DNA of 64,000 nt. It comes from Lolliginicoccus suaedae (GTDB lineage: Bacteria > Actinomycetota > Actinomycetes > Mycobacteriales > Mycobacteriaceae). The stretch lies in assembly GCF_008312885.1 (NCBI RefSeq), contig NZ_VSSO01000001.1, positions 744,001-808,000 of the forward strand. The letters are read 5' to 3'. Under the pieces are notes generated by a model. That model was given only the letters and a program-made list of their open reading frames with translations, was not told where the DNA came from and searched no databases. Positions 8,015 to 15,505 of this stretch are shown here, piece by piece (the first letter of the stretch is position 1; every line of letters begins with the position of its first letter). The translations under genes and the position numbers were made by a program.

Positions 8015-8797
8015 GTGACTGACCAGCATCCACCGGGCCCCGGCGATGGCAATCTGGGCGCAGGAAATCCCCCACCACCGTCACGGGATCAAGGCCCTGC
8101 AGGCACCTACCAGCAAGGCCCCTATGCCTCGGCACCCTGGGGCGGCGCGCAACCGCCAGGGTACGGACCTCCTGGCTACCGGGGCGCTCCTCCGCCGAGA
8201 AGGAAGCGCAGCGCCGGCAAGATCGTCCTGATCATTCTCGCGTCATTCGCCGGACTATTCATACTATTCATCGGATGCACCGCACTCCTGATCAGCGCAA
8301 GCGGCGATGATGAGGCACCGGCGCGGTCGGACCGCGAAGCTGTCAGCGCTCCACTCGCGCAGCGACCGAATAATCAAACCGATAGCAGCTCCGCCATGGC
8401 AGGCATCGGTGAAGAGGTACGGGACGGCAAGTTTGCCTTCGCTGTTACCTCTATCGAGACTGGCTATAGCAGGCTTGGCGACAACCCGTACCTAGCGCGC
8501 AACGCGCAAGGACAGTACGTTCTCGTCCGCATACTGGTAGGCAACGTCTCAGATCGCCCGCAAACCTTCTTCTCCAGCAACCAGAAGCTGATTGATGCTC
8601 AGGGCCGCACCTTCAACAACGACAGCATGGCGGAGCTCAATCTCGAAAACAATGACGGCTGGGTCAGCGAGATCAATCCGGGCAATGCTATCGAAGCCAC
8701 TGTCGTGTTTGACATTCCTGCCGATGCACGTCCCGCAGCCATAGAACTCCACGATTCCGCTTTCAGTGGGGGTGTGCGAGTCCGGCTCACCGAGTAG
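8015..8797 (+). CDS. Membrane-anchored DUF4352-type protein
   Basis: The likely start is a GTG at 8015 with an AAGGAGA ribosome site 4 bases upstream; the longer open frame from 7886 has no such site. The 260-residue protein has a Pro/Gly-rich cytoplasmic N-terminus ending in RRKR, one transmembrane segment (IVLIILASFAGLFILFIG) and an outer domain of DUF4352 type. That domain has the features FAFAVTSIETG, YVLVRILVGN, the LIDAQGRTF strand and VVFDIPADARPAAIELHDS. DUF4352 domains are immunoglobulin-like and of unclear function. Confidence 0.8.
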   Translation: MTDQHPPGPGDGNLGAGNPPPPSRDQGPAGTYQQGPYASAPWGGAQPPGYGPPGYRGAPPPRRKRSAGKIVLIILASFAGLFILFIGCTALLISASGDDEAPARSDREAVSAPLAQRPNNQTDSSSAMAGIGEEVRDGKFAFAVTSIETGYSRLGDNPYLARNAQGQYVLVRILVGNVSDRPQTFFSSNQKLIDAQGRTFNNDSMAELNLENNDGWVSEINPGNAIEATVVFDIPADARPAAIELHDSAFSGGVRVRLTE

Positions 8798-8846
8798 TCG
8801 CTTCAGCAAGCATTTCGCTGCTCGGACTCGCCCCTTCCGCGCTTCG

Positions 8847-8893
8847 GATCGTGAAGATCCAGCCACGCTCGATGTGGCTGGATCTTCACGATC
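8847..8893. terminator. Complete palindrome of family 1, probable bidirectional terminator
   Basis: There is a perfect 20-bp inverted repeat (8847-8866 with 8874-8893) around a 7-base loop. It lies between the convergent stops of the DUF4352 gene and the MarR gene. Related copies are at 7805, 11312, 19409 and 23021. The GATC ends and the lack of a long T tract differ from a textbook terminator. Confidence 0.75.
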
Positions 8894-8899
8894 GGCGGG

Positions 8900-9316
8900 C
8901 TAGCCCAGCAGCTTGTCGAGGAGCTGATCGAGGGCGGCGCGCTCGGAGCGATCGAGCCGCGCCATGACCGTGGACCCTTCGGCGACCATCCGGGCGAGTT
9001 CCTCGCGCAGCTCGATTCCGCGCTCGGTGAGGGCGAGCAGCTTGACGCGCCGGTCGGTGCCGGGGACGCGCTCGATGATGCCAAGGCGCTCGAGCCGGTC
9101 GGCGAGGCCGGTGACGTTGGAGGCGTCGCAGCCCATGGATTCCGCGAGCGCGCGCATGGGCGAGGGCGCGTCCATCTCGAGCACGGTGCGCGCCTGCAGC
9201 GGGGTGAGGCCGAGGGATACGGCGATGGCGTCGAAGTCCTCGCTCATGCGCTTGGTGACATCGAGCAGCTTGAAGCCGAGCTCGCGTGCCTCGGCGACGC
9301 GGTGGTGGGCGGTCAT
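8900..9316 (-). CDS. MarR-family transcriptional regulator
   Basis: This is a winged-helix regulator of about 138 residues. The core reads LGLTPLQARTVLEM, then MRALAESMGCDASNVTGLADRLERLGIIER for the recognition helix, then the DRRVKLLALTERG wing and a C-terminal dimer helix. I chose the ATG at 9316; an in-frame ATG at 9349 and a TTG at 9355 would add 11 or 13 residues but overlap the proposed operator. It is divergent from the ene-reductase and oxygenase pair, which it probably controls along with itself. Confidence 0.88.
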   Translation of the reverse strand: MTAHHRVAEARELGFKLLDVTKRMSEDFDAIAVSLGLTPLQARTVLEMDAPSPMRALAESMGCDASNVTGLADRLERLGIIERVPGTDRRVKLLALTERGIELREELARMVAEGSTVMARLDRSERAALDQLLDKLLG

Positions 9317-9342
9317 GCATCTATCGTATCGGTCCACAATAG

Positions 9343-9355
9343 TTGACATCGTCAA
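9343..9355. promoter_or_regulatory. MarR operator 1
   Basis: TTGACATCGTCAA is a perfect 5-bp inverted repeat with a 3-base spacer just upstream of the MarR coding start. It has the same TTGAY-N3-RTCAA form as operator 2. Confidence 0.7.
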
Positions 9356-9385
9356 GCATCCAGTGCCATGCTTGATCCATATTCA

Positions 9386-9398
9386 TTGATGCCATCAA
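9386..9398. promoter_or_regulatory. MarR operator 2
   Basis: TTGATGCCATCAA is a perfect inverted repeat centred 43 bp (about four helical turns) from operator 1 and about 20 bp before the ene-reductase start. Confidence 0.7.
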
Positions 9399-9416
9399 CC
9401 ATTGAGGAGCTAGACC

Positions 9417-10484
9417 ATGGCCGGAATGTGGGATCCCTTCACGCTCGGACGAATCCGCCTCGATCACCGCCTCGCCCTCGCGCCGATGACCCGCTCCCGA
9501 GCCGATGCCGACGGATCGCCCAACGGCCTCATGGTTGAGTACTACCGGCAGCGCGCCACCCTCGGCCTGCTCATCACTGAAGGCACGCAGCCCTCTGACG
9601 ACGGCCAGGGATACCCCTACACCCCCGGCATCTACACCGAGTCGCACATCGCTGGCTGGCGCAAGATCGCCGATGCCGTCCACGAGGCCGGAAGCCATTT
9701 GTTCATCCAGCTCATGCACGTCGGACGCGTCGCCCACCCCGACAACCACCCCACCGGCGCACAGTCCGTCGCCCCATCCGCCATCGCCGCCGGGCACGAC
9801 ATGTTCACCCCCACCGGCATGCAGCCCGCCCCCGAGCCGCGGGCACTGGCCACCGGAGAGATCCCCGGCATCGAGGAAGAGTTCGCCCAGGCGGCCGAGA
9901 ACGCCATCACCGCCGGGGCGGACGGCGTCGAGATCCACGGAGCCAACGGCTACCTGCCCTGGCAGTTCCTCAATGCCTCCGCAAACCAGCGCACCGACCA
10001 GTACGGCGGCTCCATCGAGAACCGGGCACGCTTCACCCTCGAGACCACCAAGCTCGTCGCCCAGCGCATCGGCGCCGACCGCACCGGCATCCGGCTCTCC
10101 CCCGCCGTCAGCTTCAATGGGCTCGACGAAGGCCCCGGCTACAAGGACACCTACCGCTACCTGCTGCGCGAGCTCGACACCCTCGGCCTCGCCTACATCC
10201 ACCTCTTCTACTTCGGCGACGACGAGTTTCTCCGCGAGATCCGTGACATGCTCTCGACACCGCTGCTGCTCGTCCGCGCCGGGCGCGACTACGACTCCAT
10301 CGAGCGCGACCTCGCCGACGACCTCGCCGACCTCTACCCCATCGCCACAGATGCGATCTCCAACCCCGACCTCGTGCACCGCCTCAAGGCAGGCGCACCC
10401 CTCGCGCCCGGCGACAGCAGCACCTTCTACGGCGGCGACGCCACCGGATACACCGACTACCCCGCCCTCGACGAGACCAACTAG
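9417..10484 (+). CDS. Old Yellow Enzyme-type alkene reductase
   Basis: This 355-residue FMN-dependent enzyme is of the NemA/OYE family, which reduces activated C=C bonds of enones, quinones or nitro compounds with NAD(P)H. The signature is complete: FTLGRIRLDHRLALAPMTRSRA at the N-terminus, QLMHVGRVAHP, the catalytic pair in HGANGYLPWQFL, NQRTDQYGGSIENRARF and the VRAGRDY phosphate site. A GAGGAG ribosome site precedes the ATG. It is followed after 36 bases by the oxygenase gene. The two MarR operators upstream suggest induction by a toxic electrophile or aromatic compound. Confidence 0.93.
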   Translation: MAGMWDPFTLGRIRLDHRLALAPMTRSRADADGSPNGLMVEYYRQRATLGLLITEGTQPSDDGQGYPYTPGIYTESHIAGWRKIADAVHEAGSHLFIQLMHVGRVAHPDNHPTGAQSVAPSAIAAGHDMFTPTGMQPAPEPRALATGEIPGIEEEFAQAAENAITAGADGVEIHGANGYLPWQFLNASANQRTDQYGGSIENRARFTLETTKLVAQRIGADRTGIRLSPAVSFNGLDEGPGYKDTYRYLLRELDTLGLAYIHLFYFGDDEFLREIRDMLSTPLLLVRAGRDYDSIERDLADDLADLYPIATDAISNPDLVHRLKAGAPLAPGDSSTFYGGDATGYTDYPALDETN

Positions 10485-10520
10485 CCGGTTCCCCAAGCCC
10501 CTTCCCGAGGAGAACATTTC

Positions 10521-11306
10521 ATGCCACGTCCCGCGGCGCTGCCCGAGATCGCCCTGCCACCCGAGCCCTCGCGGCAGAGCATCGCCACATTCCTCGACGA
10601 GGCCCGGGCAGGGCTGCGGGACCGGGGCACAGCACTCATCCGCCAACTAGGACCACGCATCGGTGCTGGCTCCCTCGGTGCACTGCTCGATGCGCTCTCC
10701 GGCAGCAAGACCAGTATCGAGCGCCTCTCGGAGCTTCTCGCCGCCGATGCGCCGCCCGCACCCAGCCCCGGTCGGTCATCCCCAGGATTGCCCGCACTGC
10801 CGCTGCACCGCGACGCCGCACTCATCGGACGACCAACCAGCCTCATCGCCTTCACCGCCACCAGCGTGGAACCCGGAACCGACCACAGCGCGCTCGAGCT
10901 CGTCGACACCCTCACCGCGCTACCGCTGCTCAGCGCCGAGCTACGCGATCTGCTCGACACGCGCACGATGGAGTATCGCGTCCTCGACCGGCGGCCCTTC
11001 CCCCACCTCCCCGAGGGATGGTTCGCGCTGCCCACCTACAGCAGCACGCCCGCCGGGCAGGCACTCAACATCATCCTGCCTCCAGCAGCACCAGGACCGT
11101 GGCAGACTCGCATCCGCGGACTCACCAACGACGATTCCAGCGAGGCACTGCGCCGCCTCGACGACGAGCTGCGCCGGTCCACCGCCTATATCGCTCACTC
11201 CTGGTCCGCGGGCGACATCATCCTCGTCGACAACAGTCGCGTGCTCCACGGCACCCGGGCCACCCCCGTCGGCTCGCGCGCCAGACTCGCCCGCGCCTCC
11301 TCCTGA
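10521..11306 (+). CDS. TauD/TfdA-like Fe(II)/2-oxoglutarate oxygenase
   Basis: This 261-residue protein fits the TauD fold. It has an LPLHRDA segment that can supply the first His and Asp of the metal triad (H-x-D), and a C-terminal WSAGDIILVDNSRVLHGTR that supplies the distal His. A downstream Arg in SRARLAR would bind 2-oxoglutarate. The N-terminal half is divergent and I cannot name the substrate. A GAGGAGAA ribosome site precedes the ATG. Pairing with the ene-reductase suggests one detoxification or modification pathway. Confidence 0.75.
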   Translation: MPRPAALPEIALPPEPSRQSIATFLDEARAGLRDRGTALIRQLGPRIGAGSLGALLDALSGSKTSIERLSELLAADAPPAPSPGRSSPGLPALPLHRDAALIGRPTSLIAFTATSVEPGTDHSALELVDTLTALPLLSAELRDLLDTRTMEYRVLDRRPFPHLPEGWFALPTYSSTPAGQALNIILPPAAPGPWQTRIRGLTNDDSSEALRRLDDELRRSTAYIAHSWSAGDIILVDNSRVLHGTRATPVGSRARLARASS

Positions 11307-11311
11307 CGACC

Positions 11312-11324
11312 GATCGTGAAGATC
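11312..11324. repeat. Fragment of palindrome family 1
   Basis: GATCGTGAAGATC equals the outer 13 bases of the family 1 arm. It lies between the convergent oxygenase and acyl-CoA ligase genes. The other arm is missing. Confidence 0.6.
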
Positions 11325-11344
11325 GGCGGGATCGGCGGACCAGC

Positions 11345-12955
11345 TCACATCGCGCGCAGGACGCGCTTGAGCACCTTCCCCGACGGGTTGCGCGGCAGCT
11401 CATCAACGAACGCGACCTCGCGGGGGACCTTGTACCGGGCGAGGTTCTGCTTGACGTACTGCTTCACGGTGTCCTCGTCGAGGGCCTCGCGCGTGACCAC
11501 GAACGCTTTCAGGCGCGCGCCGTACTCCTCGTCCGGTACCCCGAGCACCGAGGCTTCGACGACCGACGGGTGCGAGGCCAGCAACTCCTCGACCTCGCCC
11601 GGGAACACGTTCTCCCCTCCGGAGACGATCATGTCGTCGTCGCGGCCATCGATGAAGAGCCGCCCGCCAGCGTCGAAATGCCCGACATCGCCGGTGGCCA
11701 TCAGCCCATCGACCGATGCCTTGGTGCCACCGCCGGTGTATCCCTCGAACTGCACGGTGTTGCCCACGAAGATCCGGCCCGTCACCCCAGCGGGCACGGG
11801 CTTGTCGTCATCGTCATAGATCGTGACTAGGCTCCCGGCGACTGGCTTGCCGACGCAACCAGGCTCGGCGGAAAGGTCTTCGGGCGTCGCGACGGTCGCG
11901 TAGGCGACCTCGGTCGAGCCGTACATGTTGTAGAGGACAGGGCCGAACGCGTCCATCGCTCGTTTGCAGAGATCGGCACCGAGCTGGGCGCCGGCGACGA
12001 AGATGATGCGCAGCGACGACAGGTCGTAGCGCGACGCCCCGTGCTCGAGCATGCGGCTGAGCATCACGGGTGCCACGATCATGCCGGTGCTGCGATTGCG
12101 CTGGATGCTCTCCAGCGTCGCTTGCGGGCTGAAGCGGCGGCGCAGCACCATCGTCGATCCCATGCCGATGGCGAGCAGCGCGTGCGCGAACCCCAGAGTG
12201 TGGAACATCGGCGCGCACAGCTCGATGGTGCCGTTGGTGGTGAACGGGACCCGGCTCGTGATGCCACCGATCGGCGCGAGCGACATCGGGTCAGCGCGGG
12301 GTGCTCCCTTAGGCGTGCCGGTCGTGCCGCTGGTCAGCAGGATGATCTTCGCGTGCGCGCCGGGTCGCGGCGGCGCGAAAGAAGGCGCGGACGCCATCAG
12401 CGCCTCGATGGAATCCTGGCCCGGATCCTCGCTCCAGCCACGGAACGCGCCTCGCGGCGGCGTGACACCGCCGAGCATCGCGGCGTACTCATCGTCGTAG
12501 ACGAGCAGGTCCGTCCCCTCGCGGGTGGCGACGTCGCGGATCTGCGGCCCCGCGAAGTCAGTGTTGAGCAGGATGATCCGGGCACCACACTTCGCTGCGG
12601 CGAGCAGCGCATCGAGGAACCCGCGGTGATTCCGCGCGAGGATCGCCACGCCCTCCCCTGGCTGGAGGCCACGCGCGAGCCAGGCGTTGGCGAGCGCGTT
12701 GGATCGCTCGTGCAGTTCCGCGAAGGTGAGCTCGCCGCGCTCGTCGATCACGGCTGTCCTGCCGCCCCAGCGCGCGGCCGCGACACCGACCGCGCCGCCG
12801 ATGAGTCCCCACCGCGCGATAGCGAGGCCGCTGTTCGCCAGCGCCACGGGCGACATCACGCCGAGGACGCCGCTCTTGATCGCATAGCGCGAGTAGTTGA
12901 GCTCGGCGCCCGCGCGCAGCGCCGCGGCTTTGCCCATGCTGACTGGATTGATCAA
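11345..12955 (-). CDS. Fatty-acyl-CoA/AMP ligase (FadD-type)
   Basis: This 536-residue member of the ANL superfamily activates a carboxylic acid as its AMP ester and then as CoA thioester. Visible motifs are the P-loop LLTSGTTGTPKGAPR near residue 210, YNMYGSTEVAYA (A5), MATGDVGHFDAGGRLFIDGR (A7/A8), SGGENVFPGEVEE, and the catalytic Lys in NPSGKVLKR. The N-terminal ~45 residues are an extra hydrophobic leader seen in some FadD proteins. The start overlaps the thioesterase stop by 4 bases. It is the last gene of the TetR-controlled operon. Confidence 0.93.
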   Translation of the reverse strand: MINPVSMGKAAALRAGAELNYSRYAIKSGVLGVMSPVALANSGLAIARWGLIGGAVGVAAARWGGRTAVIDERGELTFAELHERSNALANAWLARGLQPGEGVAILARNHRGFLDALLAAAKCGARIILLNTDFAGPQIRDVATREGTDLLVYDDEYAAMLGGVTPPRGAFRGWSEDPGQDSIEALMASAPSFAPPRPGAHAKIILLTSGTTGTPKGAPRADPMSLAPIGGITSRVPFTTNGTIELCAPMFHTLGFAHALLAIGMGSTMVLRRRFSPQATLESIQRNRSTGMIVAPVMLSRMLEHGASRYDLSSLRIIFVAGAQLGADLCKRAMDAFGPVLYNMYGSTEVAYATVATPEDLSAEPGCVGKPVAGSLVTIYDDDDKPVPAGVTGRIFVGNTVQFEGYTGGGTKASVDGLMATGDVGHFDAGGRLFIDGRDDDMIVSGGENVFPGEVEELLASHPSVVEASVLGVPDEEYGARLKAFVVTREALDEDTVKQYVKQNLARYKVPREVAFVDELPRNPSGKVLKRVLRAM

Positions 12956-13428
12956 TTTTCCTGCTTCCTATGCGCGCGCAGCTGGTAGAGCCCTCTTGTC
13001 GTCGCCACGACCGTGCCGCCTGTATCGGTGATGGTCGCGTCGAGCACAAAGTCGGACTTGCCGTCCGCCGCTGCTTGCTCAGCGATCCGCTCGATCTCAG
13101 CGTCGTCGAGCGATGCCTCCGCCCGCACCTCGGTCTTGGCTGGCCGCTTGAACGTGATCTGCAGGTCCTTCACCAGCGGGTAGAACCGCGAGTTGTCGAA
13201 CGAGGCAACGGCGATCGCGCCACCGAGGATCTCGGCCACGGTGAACAGCACGCCCGAGTACATCACGCCGAAATGATTGCCGTTTCCTTCCGCTGGAACG
13301 GTGGTCGCGGCAAATCCCCGACGGACCTCCACGGCTTCGACACCCATCGTGTGAGCGATCGGGATGACGAGCTCGAGAGTGCCATTGATCATGTCCGCGA
13401 AGGTCGGGGACTCATTGGTGCCGGTCAT
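12952..13428 (-). CDS. Hotdog-fold thioesterase (DUF4442/YiiD-like)
   Basis: This 158-residue protein has hotdog-fold features: NHFGVMYSGVLFTVAEILGGAIAV for the central helix, LVKDLQITFKRPAKTEVRAEA for the outer strands, and VLDATITDTGGTVVATTRGLYQLR at the end. Such proteins hydrolyse acyl-CoA or bind acyl groups. It overlaps both neighbours by 4 bases, so the three genes form one coupled operon for acyl-CoA handling. Confidence 0.82.
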   Translation of the reverse strand: MTGTNESPTFADMINGTLELVIPIAHTMGVEAVEVRRGFAATTVPAEGNGNHFGVMYSGVLFTVAEILGGAIAVASFDNSRFYPLVKDLQITFKRPAKTEVRAEASLDDAEIERIAEQAAADGKSDFVLDATITDTGGTVVATTRGLYQLRAHRKQEN

Positions 13429-14684
13429 TTCCTGAGCAAGCCTTTCGCGATGTGGGTGATCTGCACTTCATTGCTCCCCGCGTAGATCATCAGCGACTTC
13501 GCGTCGCGGGCCATCTGCTCGACCGCGTACTCGCGCATGTAGCCATTGCCACCGAGGAGCTGCACGGCCTCCATCGCGACATCGGTGACAGCTTGCGACG
13601 AGTACGCCTTGATCGCGGACGCTTCCGCCAGGGTGGGCATCTTCCCGTCCCGCCCCATCTCGATACCGCGGAAGACCATGTTCTCCACGTTGATCCGCGC
13701 GATCTCCATGTTGGCGATCTTGAGCTGGATGAGTTGGAAGTCGCCGATCGGCTGGCCCCACAGCTCGCGGGACCTCGCGTAGTCGAGGCAGATGCGCTGG
13801 CATTCCTCGATGACGCCGAGGGCCATCGCTGCGACTCCCAGGCGCTCGACGACAAAGCCCTCGCGCGCGCTGTCTCGACCATCGCCCGTGCCGCGGCGTT
13901 CCTCGGTCTCGCCCAGGAGCCGGTCGCGGCCAAGGCGGACGTTGTCGAAGAAGAGCTCACCGGTGTGGGAGGAATTGATGCCCATCTTCTTGAAGGGCTT
14001 GCCCTGGACGAATCCCTCCATCCCGCGCTCGAGGACGAAGCCGAGGACCTTGCGATCCCGCTTGCCGATCGACGGATCACCGTCGTCGAGCTTCGCGTAC
14101 ACGATGACGACGTCAGCCTCGGGACCATTGGTGATGAACGTCTTCTGCCCATTGAGGATGTAATCGTCCCCGTCGCGCTTGACGTAGGACCTCATCCCGC
14201 CGAATGCATCGGATCCCGACTCTGGCTCGGTGATGGCCCAGGCCGCGAGCTTGTCGAAGGTCACCAACTCGGGCAGCCACCGCTTCTTCTGGGCCAGGGT
14301 GCCTTCCTTCATGATGGTGGCGACGCCGAGCCCCATGTGCACGCCCCAGGTGACGAACAATCCCATGCAGGCGGCGCACAGTTCCTTGGTGAGGATGATC
14401 GCCATCGTCTCCTGGCCACCGAGGCCACCCGTCCCCTTCTTGCTGGGCGTCGGTTCCTCGCCCGCGGCGACGGCGGCTTCCTTGGCTTCTTCCTTCGCAA
14501 TGATCTTCTGAAGCGTTTCGCTCGCCATCTGGTCGATGGCGAACGTCTTCATCATCGTGCGCAGGATGGGATAGGGCGATGCCTCGCCTGATTCGAGCCC
14601 GTCGCGATGGGGCCGGACCTCAGCATCCATGAAGCCTCGAACGGAATCGATGATCAGATGGTCAGTCTCGGACCACTCGTACAT
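13425..14684 (-). CDS. Acyl-CoA dehydrogenase (FadE-type)
   Basis: This 419-residue flavoenzyme introduces a trans-2 double bond into acyl-CoA. FAD- and substrate-binding segments are visible: AWAITEPESGSDAFGG, KTFITNGPEADVVIV, GINSSHTGELFFDNV, and a C-terminal helix with AVQLLGGNGYMREYAVEQMARDAK and YAGSNEVQ. An inserted Lys/Glu/Ala-rich segment (residues ~55-80) is unusual. The frame extends upstream, but the ATG at 14684 matches the family start (MYEWSETDHL). It opens the operon and faces the TetR gene across a near-perfect palindrome. Confidence 0.93.
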   Translation of the reverse strand: MYEWSETDHLIIDSVRGFMDAEVRPHRDGLESGEASPYPILRTMMKTFAIDQMASETLQKIIAKEEAKEAAVAAGEEPTPSKKGTGGLGGQETMAIILTKELCAACMGLFVTWGVHMGLGVATIMKEGTLAQKKRWLPELVTFDKLAAWAITEPESGSDAFGGMRSYVKRDGDDYILNGQKTFITNGPEADVVIVYAKLDDGDPSIGKRDRKVLGFVLERGMEGFVQGKPFKKMGINSSHTGELFFDNVRLGRDRLLGETEERRGTGDGRDSAREGFVVERLGVAAMALGVIEECQRICLDYARSRELWGQPIGDFQLIQLKIANMEIARINVENMVFRGIEMGRDGKMPTLAEASAIKAYSSQAVTDVAMEAVQLLGGNGYMREYAVEQMARDAKSLMIYAGSNEVQITHIAKGLLRK

Positions 14685-14709
14685 GCGGACCTCTCTGTCC
14701 AGCGCAAAC

Positions 14710-14760
14710 GATTGATGACGCCTGTCCTCACAGTAAGATTGAGGACAGGCGTCGTCAATC
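14710..14760. promoter_or_regulatory. 21-bp inverted-repeat operator in the acyl-CoA/TetR divergent promoter
   Basis: 14710-14730 and 14740-14760 are inverted repeats with one mismatch, separated by 9 bases. Within each arm the core is CCTGTCCTCA. Its position 26 bases upstream of the dehydrogenase start and 77 bases before the TetR start makes it the obvious operator for that regulator. Confidence 0.85.
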
Positions 14761-14769
14761 CATGGCCAA

Positions 14770-14785
14770 TGTGACGTGTGCCACA
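14770..14785. promoter_or_regulatory. CRP/GlxR-like site
   Basis: TGTGACGTGTGCCACA matches the CRP/GlxR consensus TGTGA-N6-TCACA at 9 of 10 specified bases. It lies between the palindrome and the TetR start. The evidence is sequence resemblance only. Confidence 0.45.
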
Positions 14786-14836
14786 GCAACGCTACGCCGC
14801 TAGGATGAGTCGCTGCGTTCGAGAAGGGAGTCGTCG

Positions 14837-15505
14837 TTGACCGCGCGAGAGGAAACCAGGCCTACGCCGCCGCGAACATGGGGCGGCACGACCATGGCAG
14901 AACGACGAGCCTTCCGCCGAGGCGCGCTCATGGACACCGCCCTCGACCTGATCGGCGAGAACGGCTGCGCGGCCGTGACAGTGCGCTCGTTGTGCCGAGC
15001 ATCGGGGCTCACCGATCGGTACTTCTACGAGAGCTTCCCCAACCGGGACACCCTGCTCGTCGAGCTCTACGAGCAAGTTGCCGCAGAAGCACACGATGCG
15101 CTCGTCACCGCAGTCCCTGGCACCGCGCGAGAAGACGAGCAGATCCGGGCCGCGGTGGAGGAATTCGTCCGGCTCACCATCGACGACCCCCGCAAAGGCC
15201 GGCTGCTCCTCGTCGAACCGCTATCAGAACCCGCGCTGAACGGCCTCAGCATCGCCACCGTCCCCCGATTCACCAAGCTCGTCCTCCACCAGCTCCCCCA
15301 CGAGCTCGGCCGCACCAAGCGCGCACTGATCGCCACCGGGCTCGCCGGCAGCCTCGGTGCGATCTTCCTGTCGTGGCTCTCCGGCCAGCTGAAAGCCAGC
15401 CGCCAAGAGATCATCGATCACTGCGTGGAGATCCTCCTCGCCGCGACGCGAACGGACGTGGCCGCGCAAACGCTCTCTGGCCACCCGCATGGAAGAACGA
15501 ACTAG
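14837..15505 (+). CDS. TetR-family transcriptional regulator
   Basis: This 222-residue regulator has an N-terminal helix-turn-helix: ALMDTALDLIGENGCAAVTVRSLCRASGLTDRYFYESFPNRDTLLVELY. The C-terminal ligand domain would sense a fatty acyl-CoA, judged by its neighbours. I used the TTG at 14837 because an AGAAGGGAG ribosome site precedes it; an internal ATG at 14894 is the alternative. Its stop overlaps the stop of the next convergent gene within the palindrome CTAG (15502-15505). Confidence 0.9.
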   Translation: MTAREETRPTPPRTWGGTTMAERRAFRRGALMDTALDLIGENGCAAVTVRSLCRASGLTDRYFYESFPNRDTLLVELYEQVAAEAHDALVTAVPGTAREDEQIRAAVEEFVRLTIDDPRKGRLLLVEPLSEPALNGLSIATVPRFTKLVLHQLPHELGRTKRALIATGLAGSLGAIFLSWLSGQLKASRQEIIDHCVEILLAATRTDVAAQTLSGHPHGRTN

